Source: an uncultured Chloroflexota bacterium (GTDB lineage Bacteria > Chloroflexota > Anaerolineae > Anaerolineales > Anaerolineaceae). Taken from it: 64,000 bases of DNA. Numbering within the stretch: the stretch's first letter is position 1; each line of letters begins with the position of its first letter. Below, one piece after another: positions 24,792-33,641 of the stretch. Position numbers and translations under genes: made by a program. Under the pieces are notes generated by a model. That model was not told where the DNA came from. It saw nothing but the letters and a program-made list of their open reading frames with translations, and did no database searches. The DNA lies in the NCBI GenBank assembly GCA_902786265.1, contig CADACE010000003.1:1-64000 (forward strand), read 5' to 3'.

Positions 24792-26597
24792 ATGGATATG
24801 TCCGGCCTTCTGTCGATGCTGAAATGGTTTGGGAGCATTTTCCCGTTCTTCAGCGTAGAGTTTCCCTTCCATATCGCTTATGACATCATTATCCGGCTAG
24901 CATCCTCCTGGATTCTGGAAGATTCAGCCGGAGAGATTGCCGGATTCTTCAATTCGGCTTTCGGATCCGCCATACAGTACATGTATGAAGTCGACCAGCC
25001 TTTTCTGAAAATGTGCAGGGAAATGTGGGGATCCACCACGAAATTCGCACTGGCGCTTTTTCCGCTGATGCTGATCCTCTCCATATTCAGCACGATGAAA
25101 TACGGCGCGGAGCGAAGCTCCCTGACGCTCGTAAAGACCAGGGAGCTTGCCTTTGGAATGATCGTCAACGCGGGCCTGGCTGTTTCAAGCTACTGGATCT
25201 TCACAAAAATACTCACCATCTCCACGGCTCTGGGCAGGGAGATGCTGGCCATTTCGGGGATAACGGTCACCACGAATTTTTCCGCTATAGCCGAACGCAT
25301 CTTTCTTCCTTCCATGATCACCCATATGGACGGCTCTTCGGAAGCCCTGCTGGTCGTCCTGATGTTTCTGCGGCTTTTCCTTACGCTGGTGCTGTTCATC
25401 TCCGTTGTGCTGGTATCCCTTTCCACACGGATCGGGATTCTTCTTCTCTTCGGGATTTCCCCGGTCTGTTTTGTTCTTTCAGTTTATGAGGAATTTGACT
25501 GGATCCGCGACAGCTGGATCAAGACATTTCTCGGACTGATCCTAACCCCGGTTTTAGACGGGATCCTTCTTGCGCTGATCATGATCAACAACGAAAAATT
25601 TGTCAGCGGCATGTCAATGGGCGAGGTTTTCAAAACACTGTGCGTTTCCATCGGGATTTCCTGCATGATCGTCATGCTTCACAGCGAGGTGATCAAAAAA
25701 ATATTCGATGCCCTGATCTCAGATATCAAGAAAGCCGTAAGGGCTATCAAAGCCGTGGCTCAGGTAATTGCGAGGATCATCCTCGCCGTATCGAGCGGAG
25801 GGACTTCTGAAGCTGCCGGAGCAGCCGCAAAAACCGCGGAAACGGCAGGGAAAGCTCAAAATGCGGAGAAGGCGGCGGGTTCCGCTGACAAGTCAAAGAA
25901 CATGGAAAAAGGTTCGGATAAAAAGCCGGAAAAGGGTCAGAAGGAAAAACCGTCATCAGGGAAAAAGAACGCTGAAAAGATCAAAGAAAAAAATATCGAC
26001 AGATACGAACTGAAACCGGAAGAGACCGCAAAAGCCGGCGCCGCAGTGCAGGATGTTCTCAGGGCTATGGATGAAATATCCCGTGAAGAATACGGAGCGG
26101 GATTAAACACGGCAGTCAGAAAAGGCATGCGTCAGCCTGCTGCTGTCCGCAGATTTTTTGACCGGCACGGCGGAGCCGCGGGCATGATGGCTGCCGACCT
26201 TATGGACAGGGCAGGGCAGACTATTTTTTACGCCGATACGTCTGATCAGCCGCAGCCGGAGGTAAAGGACCGGAAGGATACCGAAAGACTGACCGAGGAC
26301 GATTCCTATAAGGGATTCCGCAGGAGCATGGAAAAAGAAGGCGTCGATCAGGATTATTTCCCGGACAGATCCCTCCCGGGCGGAGAATATGAAGACACCG
26401 GAGCCGATACCTTCAGGAACCTGAACGCTGTCGCCAGACACGGGATGGACATCGCCATGCGCGGAGGATCATATGACGAGATCAAAAAAGGAATGCGGGA
26501 GGATTTTGACAGGAAGCAAAACCTCGGTTTCGATATGAATTTCCGGAATTACGCGCTCACAAATTTTGAAATGGAGGTTAGAAAAGCGAATGAATAG
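24792..26597 (+). CDS. VirB6/TrbL-like T4SS membrane protein, short form
   Basis: A 601-residue second VirB6-like protein. Six membrane helices lie between residues about 75 and 300, including FLRLFLTLVLFISVVLVSLS and FLGLILTPVLDGILLALIMI, in the same order as in the 976-residue protein at 18836-21766. After that comes a Lys/Glu/Ala-rich low-complexity linker (about 330-410) and a helical C-terminal domain rich in Met. It lacks the long extracytoplasmic N-terminus of its paralogue. Co-transcribed with VirB3-like. Confidence 0.72.
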   Translation: MDMSGLLSMLKWFGSIFPFFSVEFPFHIAYDIIIRLASSWILEDSAGEIAGFFNSAFGSAIQYMYEVDQPFLKMCREMWGSTTKFALALFPLMLILSIFSTMKYGAERSSLTLVKTRELAFGMIVNAGLAVSSYWIFTKILTISTALGREMLAISGITVTTNFSAIAERIFLPSMITHMDGSSEALLVVLMFLRLFLTLVLFISVVLVSLSTRIGILLLFGISPVCFVLSVYEEFDWIRDSWIKTFLGLILTPVLDGILLALIMINNEKFVSGMSMGEVFKTLCVSIGISCMIVMLHSEVIKKIFDALISDIKKAVRAIKAVAQVIARIILAVSSGGTSEAAGAAAKTAETAGKAQNAEKAAGSADKSKNMEKGSDKKPEKGQKEKPSSGKKNAEKIKEKNIDRYELKPEETAKAGAAVQDVLRAMDEISREEYGAGLNTAVRKGMRQPAAVRRFFDRHGGAAGMMAADLMDRAGQTIFYADTSDQPQPEVKDRKDTERLTEDDSYKGFRRSMEKEGVDQDYFPDRSLPGGEYEDTGADTFRNLNAVARHGMDIAMRGGSYDEIKKGMREDFDRKQNLGFDMNFRNYALTNFEMEVRKANE

Positions 26598-27414
26598 GGA
26601 TATTTTCTGTGTGCTGTTATTCCTGACAGCCATGTTTCTGCTGGTCTTCTGCGGTACTGCCGCAGAAGTGTATGAGGACCCGGATATGTGCTTTCTGCTC
26701 ACACAGGACGGCTGGATCAGGGACCTTGTAAATGCATATGAGATCAAGGCTTCCGATACGGATCTCTACGAATTTGACGCGTTCTCCACACTTACCTTCG
26801 CGGCTGAACTGGGGAAAGTGGATTTTGATATCAGTACGGATCCGGCCAGACCATACGACAGGGCTCTGGTTTTCTTTGACGGAGACTCCTTCAAACCGGC
26901 TTCCTCAGACACAACAAAACCTGTCACGATCGTCATGAACGCGATCATGGATCCCGAAAAACTTGATGAAGATCTGTACCGTCAGTACGCGTCCCTGAAA
27001 CATTCCGTGATCGATGACAGCCAGGAAATAAGGCATGACATCCTGATCTGGGCAAATGAACAGGGAAAGCAGGTACCCATAGATGGCATCTTCTGGTTCA
27101 TGTATCTTCCGCAGGAGTACGGGCAGAAGGATATCGCAAAATACGGAGCTGTTCTCAATTACCTTACCCGTTTCGTCTATGAGGCAAAGCAGAGCAGCCT
27201 GGATTTCAAAAGTCTGCTTTCTTCTTTCGAAACCGATGAAACCGGCGCTTTCAAAGCCCGTACGACGAGACAGCTGACCGGCCGCGGATATTCTGTCGGT
27301 ATGATCGCGGATCCTTCTTTTGTATTTTTAACCATAGCGGACACTGATGCGGTACTGTTCAGAGACAATGACTCCGTGATCGAATATTACACAAAGGTGA
27401 CCGGTGTTTTCTGA
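26590..27414 (+). CDS. Secreted or anchored T4SS-associated protein
   Basis: A 274-residue protein with an N-terminal hydrophobic signal (residues 7-22, MFLLVFCGTAAEV). The rest is acidic and soluble, with no motif that I recognise. The GGAGG before it lies inside the end of the VirB6-like gene and the start overlaps that gene by 8 bases. Translational coupling suggests a T4SS component, possibly the VirB8-like slot, though nothing in the sequence proves it. Confidence 0.5.
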   Translation: MNRDIFCVLLFLTAMFLLVFCGTAAEVYEDPDMCFLLTQDGWIRDLVNAYEIKASDTDLYEFDAFSTLTFAAELGKVDFDISTDPARPYDRALVFFDGDSFKPASSDTTKPVTIVMNAIMDPEKLDEDLYRQYASLKHSVIDDSQEIRHDILIWANEQGKQVPIDGIFWFMYLPQEYGQKDIAKYGAVLNYLTRFVYEAKQSSLDFKSLLSSFETDETGAFKARTTRQLTGRGYSVGMIADPSFVFLTIADTDAVLFRDNDSVIEYYTKVTGVF

Positions 27415-27433
27415 TTTTACAGGAGGAAGCAAA

Positions 27434-27766
27434 ATGGGAAAAGATCTGACTTTCGATGAACTGACGCATCTGGTAGGTGCAACCGTCGTCAGCTGCGACT
27501 TCGATGGAAACGCGGTTGAGGAATATGTGGTAGAGGAGTATGACAGCGAACACGGACGTATCTCTGTAAGCAAAAGAATCGATAATCATGTCACATCCAT
27601 CTGGCCGGAAGAACTGTATATGTGGCATTTCCGTTTTCCCGGGACTCTGACAGCAGCAGATGAGATGAAGCGATGCCCGCTGAAATTCTGGATATGTTCC
27701 AGCGAATGCGCGTGGTTTGATGAGGATACCGGCCGCTGCACGGTTTTCCGGAGCATAAACAGATAA
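27434..27766 (+). CDS. Small Cys-containing protein ending the T4SS sub-operon
   Basis: A 110-residue cytoplasmic protein. The first half has beta character (ATVVSCDFDGNAVEEYVVEE); the end has four Cys in CPLKFWICSSECAWFDEDTG...C, possibly a metal site. AGGAGGAAG is upstream. It is followed by a strong terminator. No family recognised. Confidence 0.5.
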   Translation: MGKDLTFDELTHLVGATVVSCDFDGNAVEEYVVEEYDSEHGRISVSKRIDNHVTSIWPEELYMWHFRFPGTLTAADEMKRCPLKFWICSSECAWFDEDTGRCTVFRSINR

Positions 27767-27769
27767 TCC

Positions 27770-27810
27770 AAAACACCCGGCGGTGATCAAAACCGTGTCG
27801 GGTGTTTTCT
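27770..27810. terminator. Bidirectional terminator
   Basis: AAAACACCCG (27770-27779) pairs with CGGGTGTTTT (27799-27808), between the end of the T4SS sub-operon (plus) and the ferredoxin gene (minus). Confidence 0.88.
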
Positions 27811-27829
27811 ATATAAATAAACTTCGGTG

Positions 27830-28015
27830 TTATACTTCTTCGATGGCTCCTACGGGACATCCTTCATGTGCTTCAGCGGCACTGTCCAGAACCTTTGCTG
27901 GAACCTCTGCTTCAATAGCGACCGCAACGCCTGAATCACTCATAGAAAAAACTTCGGGACAGGTGCCTGCGCACAGTCCGCATCCGATACAGCTGTCATT
28001 GACATAATATTTCAT
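27830..28015 (-). CDS. Small ferredoxin
   Basis: A 61-residue [4Fe-4S] ferredoxin of the Clostridia/Desulfovibrio single-cluster type. CIGCGLCAGTCPEVF gives three ligands with one more at the C-terminus (GCPVGAI). AAGGAG supports the start at 28015. It is the last gene of a five-gene minus-strand redox operon that starts at 31202 and is divergent from a Crp/Fnr regulator. Confidence 0.85.
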   Translation of the reverse strand: MKYYVNDSCIGCGLCAGTCPEVFSMSDSGVAVAIEAEVPAKVLDSAAEAHEGCPVGAIEEV

Positions 28016-28025
28016 TTTATTCTCC

Positions 28026-29063
28026 TTAGAAGCATCTCTGTTTTCTTTCTTGTTTGCATTTTTCGATATGGCCGCAGCGGTAACACAGCTCGTTATCGCA
28101 GATACCGTCATTTTCAAAACAGGATCTGATGTTGTTCACAGTTGTCTCCGCGATATTGTGGAGCGCTTCTTCTGTCAGGAAGGCCTGATGCGAGGTAACG
28201 ATCACATTCGGCATGGAAATCAGCCGGGCTAATAATTCATCGTTCAGAATATGCCCTGACCTGTCCTCGAAAAAAATATCCGCTTCCTCCTCGTAAACAT
28301 CGAGGCAAGCAGCTCCGACTTTCCTGGATTTGATGCCTTCCAGCAGCGCTTCCGCGTCGATAAGTGCACCTCTGGAAGTGTTCAGGATCACGACACCTTT
28401 CTTCATTTTTCCGATGGAATCCGTATTGATCATATGCCGGGTATCATCCGTCAGCGGACAGTGCAGAGAGATAATATCACTCTTCTCGAAAAGCTCATCC
28501 AGCGAAACATATTCGATCCCGCTGTCTTTGGCAGGATAGGCGTCGTATGCGATCACATTCATCCCGAACCCGCGGCAGATATCAATAAAGATCCGTCCGA
28601 TCTTCCCCGTCCCGATGATACCGGCTGTTTTTCCGTGAAGGTCAAAACCTGTCAGCCCGTTCAATGAAAAGTTGAAATCCCTGGTCCTGTTATATGCCTT
28701 GTGGATCCGGCGGACAGATGTCAGCAGGAGGGCAGCAGCATGCTCGGCGACTGCATACGGTGAGTAGGCAGGAACGTGAGCGACATGGATCTTTCCGAAA
28801 GCATGACGGACATCTACATTGTTGTAACCCGCGCACCTCAGGGCGATCATTTTGATCCCGTATTCATGCAGCTTATCGATTACAGCTGCATTTACCGTAT
28901 CATTCACGAACACACAGACGGCATCACATCCTTTTGCAAGTTCCGCGGTGTCTTCCGAAAGTTTTGTTTCCAGAAATTTATATTCGATTTTGTTATTATT
29001 TCCGTACTGCTCGAATGACGGCCTGTCATATGCTTTTGTGTCAAAAAATGCGACTTTGATCAT
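28026..29063 (-). CDS. D-2-hydroxyacid (D-lactate) dehydrogenase with Cys-rich tail
   Basis: A 345-residue NAD-dependent dehydrogenase of the D-LDH type. GIIGTGKIGR near residue 148 binds NAD. The catalytic Arg is in NTSRGALID, Glu in DVYEEE, and His in SHQAF. RCAGYNNVD is typical of D-LDH rather than other 2-hydroxyacid enzymes. An added C-terminal tail of about 20 residues has four Cys (NELCYRCGHIEKCKQ...C), unusual for the family and possibly a metal or redox site. The ATG at 29063 follows AGGTGGGG. Confidence 0.85.
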   Translation of the reverse strand: MIKVAFFDTKAYDRPSFEQYGNNNKIEYKFLETKLSEDTAELAKGCDAVCVFVNDTVNAAVIDKLHEYGIKMIALRCAGYNNVDVRHAFGKIHVAHVPAYSPYAVAEHAAALLLTSVRRIHKAYNRTRDFNFSLNGLTGFDLHGKTAGIIGTGKIGRIFIDICRGFGMNVIAYDAYPAKDSGIEYVSLDELFEKSDIISLHCPLTDDTRHMINTDSIGKMKKGVVILNTSRGALIDAEALLEGIKSRKVGAACLDVYEEEADIFFEDRSGHILNDELLARLISMPNVIVTSHQAFLTEEALHNIAETTVNNIRSCFENDGICDNELCYRCGHIEKCKQERKQRCF

Positions 29064-29111
29064 AAACCCCACCTTTTTATAATTATGGCACCGGGGCTCA
29101 TTTCCGGATTC

Positions 29112-29768
29112 TTACTCCAGTGTAAGAAGCAATGCCATCTTGAACTTTTTTATTGCCTTCACGGAATGAAGACCTGCCTTCGCGAAATGGAAGTTCTCAC
29201 CTGCTTTGATGGAATGATCCTTCCCTTCATATCCGATAACTGCCTCGCCATCCAGAGCGAAGATTATAGCCTCGCCCGGGGCTGCATGTTCTGAGAGTCC
29301 TGTTCCTTCATCAAAGGACATAACCACAAATTTCATTTTACTGTTATGTACGACATCCATATTGACGATCTTTCCCTCTGCATAGGGGACGAGATCCGCC
29401 AGTTTGAAAACCTCTCCCGGTTTGATTGTATCATTCATAATAACATCTTCCTTTCTGATTGATATCTCCGTATACACAGTGCCTTCCGCGGTCCTCATCC
29501 CAACCGGGATTTCGGCAGGCGTTACCACGGCTTCATTCATCTCGAGTTTCAGTTGACCTTCGCCAAAACCATAAACCTCAAGAGTTCCGTCAGCTATGAT
29601 CAGAAGTTTGTGATACGGATAGATCTCCGCACTGATATCTGTGTTTTTTGCAAGAGAAAAGTATATGACTGCATTCTCTCCGCTGTGGATCTCTTTCGAG
29701 ATCGTACATCCGGGTACAGGAGTGTTATCCCCAGCAATTGAGAATACCCTTCCGGCTTTCTCTTTCAT
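29112..29768 (-). CDS. Bicupin protein
   Basis: A 218-residue protein with two cupin half domains. In the second, VNMDVVHNSKMKFVVMSFDEGTG followed by EHAAPGEAIIFALDGEA and FHFAKAGLHSV is the normal cupin 1/cupin 2 pair with the His-x-Ala variation in motif 1. The first half is degenerate. It overlaps closely (4 bases apart) with the upstream gene. In such redox operons bicupins are often found without a known substrate. Confidence 0.75.
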   Translation of the reverse strand: MKEKAGRVFSIAGDNTPVPGCTISKEIHSGENAVIYFSLAKNTDISAEIYPYHKLLIIADGTLEVYGFGEGQLKLEMNEAVVTPAEIPVGMRTAEGTVYTEISIRKEDVIMNDTIKPGEVFKLADLVPYAEGKIVNMDVVHNSKMKFVVMSFDEGTGLSEHAAPGEAIIFALDGEAVIGYEGKDHSIKAGENFHFAKAGLHSVKAIKKFKMALLLTLE

Positions 29769-29772
29769 GAAA

Positions 29773-30459
29773 TCACATCACTTTCACATCGGGATTCTTT
29801 TCCCCGAACTTTTCCTTCAGCATTTCGCAGATCTCATCGCGCGGTTTTCCCTGTTTTTCCATGTTCTTGATCGTCTTATAGGCGGCGAATAATGTGGAAG
29901 GCCCGATCTCGGAGCTGAAATAACCGATGCCCTGGTTCCATGCCAGAAGCTCGAACACATCGTCAAGGGCGGCACTGTCAAGACCGTGGATATAAGCCTT
30001 TACCAGTTCACGAGTTGCCTGGCGCATCCGGCCGGCACCGACAGCATTTGTGAGGGATAATAGCAGCCGCATCTCATAAGGCAGATGGCGCTTTTCATCA
30101 TTCCAGGTCAGATTCCAGAATTCGACAGCCACCTTGCCCAGTCCCTCATCGATCAGCGGCATGTTAGTGAGCGCCGCTGGCCGCATCGGGATGTCTTTGA
30201 TTTCCTGTTTTTCTTCTGCCCGGTAGAAATACGCATGAAATTCAGCATCCGAAACCTGTTCTGTATGATGTTCAAACCCGAGACCTTCCATGACTTCATA
30301 AAGGGGGATCGGTTCAAATGACTGGACCACTTCCAATCCGCTTCCCGCGGAGATCTGTTCCGCCTGTCTTTTCAATCCGGAGAAGAAGTTTCCCTGAATG
30401 CCCCGCACATCGATCTTTTTGAATTCCGTTGTTTTATCTTTCCAGTCTGAATAACTCAT
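29773..30459 (-). CDS. DUF2249 + carboxymuconolactone-decarboxylase-like fusion
   Basis: A 228-residue two-domain protein. Residues about 18-80 look like DUF2249 (TusA-like: LEVVQSFEPIPLYEVMEGLGFE), and residues 100-215 a helical carboxymuconolactone decarboxylase/AhpD-like domain (LPYEMRLLLSLTNAVGAGRM and TRELVKAYIHGLD). No CxxC of AhpD is present, so peroxidase-partner activity is unlikely. Middle gene of the operon between the Fe-S protein and the cupin protein. Confidence 0.68.
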   Translation of the reverse strand: MSYSDWKDKTTEFKKIDVRGIQGNFFSGLKRQAEQISAGSGLEVVQSFEPIPLYEVMEGLGFEHHTEQVSDAEFHAYFYRAEEKQEIKDIPMRPAALTNMPLIDEGLGKVAVEFWNLTWNDEKRHLPYEMRLLLSLTNAVGAGRMRQATRELVKAYIHGLDSAALDDVFELLAWNQGIGYFSSEIGPSTLFAAYKTIKNMEKQGKPRDEICEMLKEKFGEKNPDVKVM

Positions 30460-30479
30460 GATGAACTCCTTTCAGCTTC

Positions 30480-31202
30480 TCAGTCCAGAATTTTACCGTC
30501 CCTTGAGATCGTCACGACCTGCCAGGGAATGAATTTTCCACTGGCACGGAGCGCGTTCTCTGCAGCTCTCTGCAGGCCTCCGCAGCAGGGGACTTCCATG
30601 CGGACGATCGTCACACTTTTGATATCGTTGTCCCGGATGATCGCAGTCAGCTTATCGGTGTAATCCACCGCGTCAAGCTTCGGGCAGCCGATGATGGTGA
30701 TTTTCCCTTTCATAAACTCCTCATGCATATTGGCATAAGCATAGGCTGTGCAGTCCGCTGCGATCAGGAGCTTCGCCCCATCAAAGAAAGGCGCCTGTGT
30801 CGGAATGAGCTTGATCTGGCAGGGCCATTGGTTCAGCCGTGAAACCGGATGAACACTTTCGATGGATTGTTCCTGAGAAGCATCTTCTTCTCTGTGAAAC
30901 GATGCTGCCTTCGAACTGGGGCAGCCACCGGCTATATGAAAACCTTTCATCTTTTTTTCGGCCTTTTTTTCTTTACTTTCCTTCACGGCTGCTTCGTCAT
31001 AAGCAGGCGCTTCCCGTTCTTCAAAGCTGATTGCTCCGGTCGGACACGCAGGCAGACAGTCGCCGAATCCGTCACAGAAGTTTTCCCTTACAAGCTTTGC
31101 CTTGCCGTCTATAATATCAATGGCCCCCTCGTGACAGGCACTGGCGCACAATCCGCAGCCGTTGCATTTTTCTTCGTCAATGTGAATGATTTTACGGATC
31201 AT
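30480..31202 (-). CDS. Two-cluster 4Fe-4S protein
   Basis: A 240-residue protein with an N-terminal 2[4Fe-4S] ferredoxin domain: CNGCGLCASACHEGAI, then CDGFGDCLPACPTGAI, where one ligand spacing is altered. A Lys/Glu-rich linker leads to a C-terminal alpha/beta domain with PCCGGLQRAAENAL and IIGCPKLD, a Cys-containing pocket seen in Fe-S proteins of this type in anaerobes. GGGAGG gives the start at 31202. First gene of the operon, divergent from the Crp/Fnr regulator. Confidence 0.75.
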   Translation of the reverse strand: MIRKIIHIDEEKCNGCGLCASACHEGAIDIIDGKAKLVRENFCDGFGDCLPACPTGAISFEEREAPAYDEAAVKESKEKKAEKKMKGFHIAGGCPSSKAASFHREEDASQEQSIESVHPVSRLNQWPCQIKLIPTQAPFFDGAKLLIAADCTAYAYANMHEEFMKGKITIIGCPKLDAVDYTDKLTAIIRDNDIKSVTIVRMEVPCCGGLQRAAENALRASGKFIPWQVVTISRDGKILD

Positions 31203-31262
31203 TTGTCTCATCCTCCCTTTGTTTTTCTATTTACAGTGTAATATAATCAAATTAGAAAGTAT

Positions 31263-31273
31263 GTTGTTTCAAC
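31263..31273. promoter_or_regulatory. Crp/Fnr-type operator candidate
   Basis: GTTG-TTT-CAAC is an 11-bp inverted repeat in the 99-base gap between the divergent Fe-S protein and Crp/Fnr genes, 29 bases before the latter's start. Such short symmetrical GTTG/CAAC sites are typical for this family. Confidence 0.5.
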
Positions 31274-31301
31274 CACATTTTTGAAAAATCGGGACAAAAA
31301 A

Positions 31302-31970
31302 ATGGATATTGCGAAGCTTCAGAAAAACATGATTTTCAAGGGAATGGCCGATCCGGAGATCCTGTCAGCTCTTTCGGAACTCAGGGCATTTGAAAAACAA
31401 TATAAAAAGGGGAGTATTTTCCTCCATGCAGGGGATACAACGAAAAAAATGGGGCTGGTGCTGGAAGGCAGCGTGACAATTGAAAGCAATGATATGTGGG
31501 GAAACCGGACGATCCTCAGCCATGTCGGTGCAGGCCAGTACTTCGCGGAGACTTACGCTCTTCTTCCGGACGAAGTGATGCTTGTAGATGTGAGAGCGAA
31601 CGAAGACTGCCGCATCTTTTTCATTTACATTGGATATTTATTTGAAAGCAGGACTTCAGCGACCTGGAAGGAAAAAATCCTGAAAAACCTTCTCCTGATT
31701 TCATCCCACAAAAACCTGACACTTTCGGGAAGAAGTTTCCATACCTCTCCGAAAAGCTGCCGAGGAAGGCTGCTTGCATATCTGAATACTGTATCGCAGC
31801 AGAAGCATTCACTGGAGTTTGACATTCCGTTCGACAGGCAGCAGCTTGCGGATTATTTGAATCTTGAGCGGACAAATATGTCAAAGGAACTCAGCCGGAT
31901 GCGGGATGAAGGGATTATCGAATGCAGAAAAAGTCACTTCAGACTCATACAGCCTGATCCGAAAGAATAA
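31302..31970 (+). CDS. Crp/Fnr-family transcriptional regulator
   Basis: A 222-residue regulator. The cyclic-nucleotide-like beta roll is at residues 20-120 (YKKGSIFLHAGDTTKKMGLVLEGSV), and a C-terminal HTH_Crp at about 165-205 (FDRQQLADYLNLERTNMSKELSRM). There is no N-terminal Cys cluster, so it does not carry an Fnr-type Fe-S sensor; it resembles the Dnr/HcpR-like branch. Being divergent from the Fe-S/cupin/D-LDH/ferredoxin operon, it probably controls it. Confidence 0.85.
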   Translation: MDIAKLQKNMIFKGMADPEILSALSELRAFEKQYKKGSIFLHAGDTTKKMGLVLEGSVTIESNDMWGNRTILSHVGAGQYFAETYALLPDEVMLVDVRANEDCRIFFIYIGYLFESRTSATWKEKILKNLLLISSHKNLTLSGRSFHTSPKSCRGRLLAYLNTVSQQKHSLEFDIPFDRQQLADYLNLERTNMSKELSRMRDEGIIECRKSHFRLIQPDPKE

Positions 31971-31983
31971 CATGGTCTCTTGA

Positions 31984-32739
31984 TTAATCGTTCAACGCTT
32001 TGCTCAGTGACTGAGGGATTCCTCTTGGCCCGCGCACAGCAAAGATATCGAATTCGTTCTTCAGCCGGTCAAACGGAAACAAATCAGGATCATACCGTTT
32101 TTCCAGGCGGATCCGCATCAGAGCAGTGATCGTCAGCTCCCCGCGCTGAAAATAGTAAGGAATATCAGTTTCAGTTACCACACATTTATAGAGGATCGCA
32201 GACACAGGAGCCCCGATATACATATAAACGGTATCGCCCTTCCTGATACCCTTTCCCTGCTTCCATTCAATTACGTCTCTATGATCAAAGGCATGAACGC
32301 TGTCGTAATATTTCGGATTTGACGGAATGATCCATTCCTTTGGCGGACGCATCGCTGCCTTTTCAGCTGCTGAGGCTGTTTCCTCATAGCTCATATCGAT
32401 CAAACCATATATTTCCCCGATCGTAACTGTTCCGTCAAGAATGACAGAGACCCATCTGGGCCCGGCTGTATGGAAGGATGCAAAGCACCCTTTCCGCTGG
32501 CGGAGTATGTCAGCCAGCTGCGGACTGTCGGTTTTGACATTGAGGATATCGACCGGCTCTGTTCCCTTCAGACCAAGTTTAAACCTGGGAATATCCATGA
32601 CAAGCCCGTACCATTTCATGTTGTCCTTGTGACGGAAAACAGCGTAATTCGGATAACGCCGCCAAAGATATTCGATATCACTCTTATACCTTTCCCGCAC
32701 ATAATTAAATACATCTTCTCTCAAAGACGGCGAAGTCAT
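31984..32739 (-). CDS. MmcQ/YjbR + EVE/PUA-like fusion protein
   Basis: A 251-residue protein in two parts. Residues 1-115 are MmcQ/YjbR-like (EYLWRRYPNYAVFRHKDNMKWYGLVM, DILNVKTDSP). Residues about 135-250 have an EVE/PUA-like look (YYDSVHAFDHRDVIEWKQG, then GDTVYMYIGAPVSAILYKC), a fold that reads modified bases or RNA. The start overlaps the stop of the upstream tag gene, so the two are coupled. A link to recognition of damaged or modified DNA is plausible, because its partner removes 3-methyladenine. Confidence 0.65.
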   Translation of the reverse strand: MTSPSLREDVFNYVRERYKSDIEYLWRRYPNYAVFRHKDNMKWYGLVMDIPRFKLGLKGTEPVDILNVKTDSPQLADILRQRKGCFASFHTAGPRWVSVILDGTVTIGEIYGLIDMSYEETASAAEKAAMRPPKEWIIPSNPKYYDSVHAFDHRDVIEWKQGKGIRKGDTVYMYIGAPVSAILYKCVVTETDIPYYFQRGELTITALMRIRLEKRYDPDLFPFDRLKNEFDIFAVRGPRGIPQSLSKALND

Positions 32740-32741
32740 GA

Positions 32742-33368
32742 TCAATTATCTCCGAAAAATCCTATATGCTTCTCAAGATACCGGCGCTTGGCAACTGTCG
32801 GATAATTTTCAACGATGTTCCTGTAACAGGGACAGTCGCTGCCGTGGTCACAGATAATACCGCAGGCCTGAAGATGGGAGTACACGGTAACCGTCCCGAG
32901 AAACTTGAATCCGCGTTTCTTCAGATCTTTGCTGATCCGGTCCGATAATCCGTTGCTGACGGGTATATATCCGTCCCCGTGTTTGTTGTACAGAATGGTC
33001 TTTCCGCCCGAATAAGCCCAGATGTATTCCGAAAAAGTCCCGAATTCCTCGCGGATCTTCTGAAAACACTTTGCGTTGCTGATTACAGCCTCGATCTTCC
33101 GTCTGGAACGGATCATCCCTTCCGTATTCATGATCCGTTCAATATCTGTCTCATCATAAGCCGCGATTTTGTCGTATTCAAAGTTATCGAAACAGCTGCG
33201 GAAGATCTCCCGTTTCTGGATCATCATATTCCAGTTCAGCCCGCACTGCATGACTTCCATCATGAGAAATTCAAATTGTCCGCGGTCGGAATGCAGCGGT
33301 ATGCCCCATTCCTCGTCATGGTATTTGGTATTCAGTTCAGATGTCTTATCCCAGTTGCAGAAAGCCAT
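32742..33368 (-). CDS. tag: DNA-3-methyladenine glycosylase I
   Basis: A 208-residue Tag-family glycosylase. Zinc ligands are in place: Cys4 in MAFCNW, the His of YHDEEWGIP, and the His/Cys pair near the C-terminus (YSHLQACGIICDHGSDCPC). The HhH-like core with NWNMMIQKRE and the conserved Glu is present. It removes 3-methyladenine from alkylated DNA. First gene of a two-gene operon with the MmcQ-EVE-like protein. Confidence 0.9.
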   Translation of the reverse strand: MAFCNWDKTSELNTKYHDEEWGIPLHSDRGQFEFLMMEVMQCGLNWNMMIQKREIFRSCFDNFEYDKIAAYDETDIERIMNTEGMIRSRRKIEAVISNAKCFQKIREEFGTFSEYIWAYSGGKTILYNKHGDGYIPVSNGLSDRISKDLKKRGFKFLGTVTVYSHLQACGIICDHGSDCPCYRNIVENYPTVAKRRYLEKHIGFFGDN

Positions 33369-33574
33369 TTCTCACCTTTGAAAACAGGAAAGGCTACGAT
33401 ATGCAGCCCCCCAGATACACTTTAATTTACGCCGCAGCTGCCTTTCAGCTGACCTTATTATATTTGTTTTTTCTAAGGAACAATATAATTCCTGCCGACA
33501 GCAGGACAAATCCCGCGGTCGGATATACGATCATCAGGCGATTTGTCGTTCCGTAAATATTCAGAACGCCCTGC

Positions 33575-33608
33575 ATAATCAGAACTGTCTGATTATTTTT
33601 TGTATCCT
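33575..33608 (+). promoter_or_regulatory. Hairpin/T-tract fused to a TATCCT promoter element
   Basis: ATAATCAG (33575-33582) pairs with CTGATTAT (33589-33596), followed by a T-tract, a G and TATCCT at 33603-33608. The VirB4 start is 34 bases on. The rest of the 273-base gap from 33369 holds only a 43-codon minus-strand reading that resembles a C-terminal membrane anchor, without start signals, and I see no gene in it. Confidence 0.5.
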
Positions 33609-33641
33609 ATTCCGGATTGAATTATCAGGAAAGGATTTTAT

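Noticed and set aside
33445..33576. 43-codon minus-strand reading with LPxTG-like C-terminal anchor pattern
   Set aside because: No ribosome binding site, no sorting motif and it ends within the hairpin before virB4; at most a remnant.
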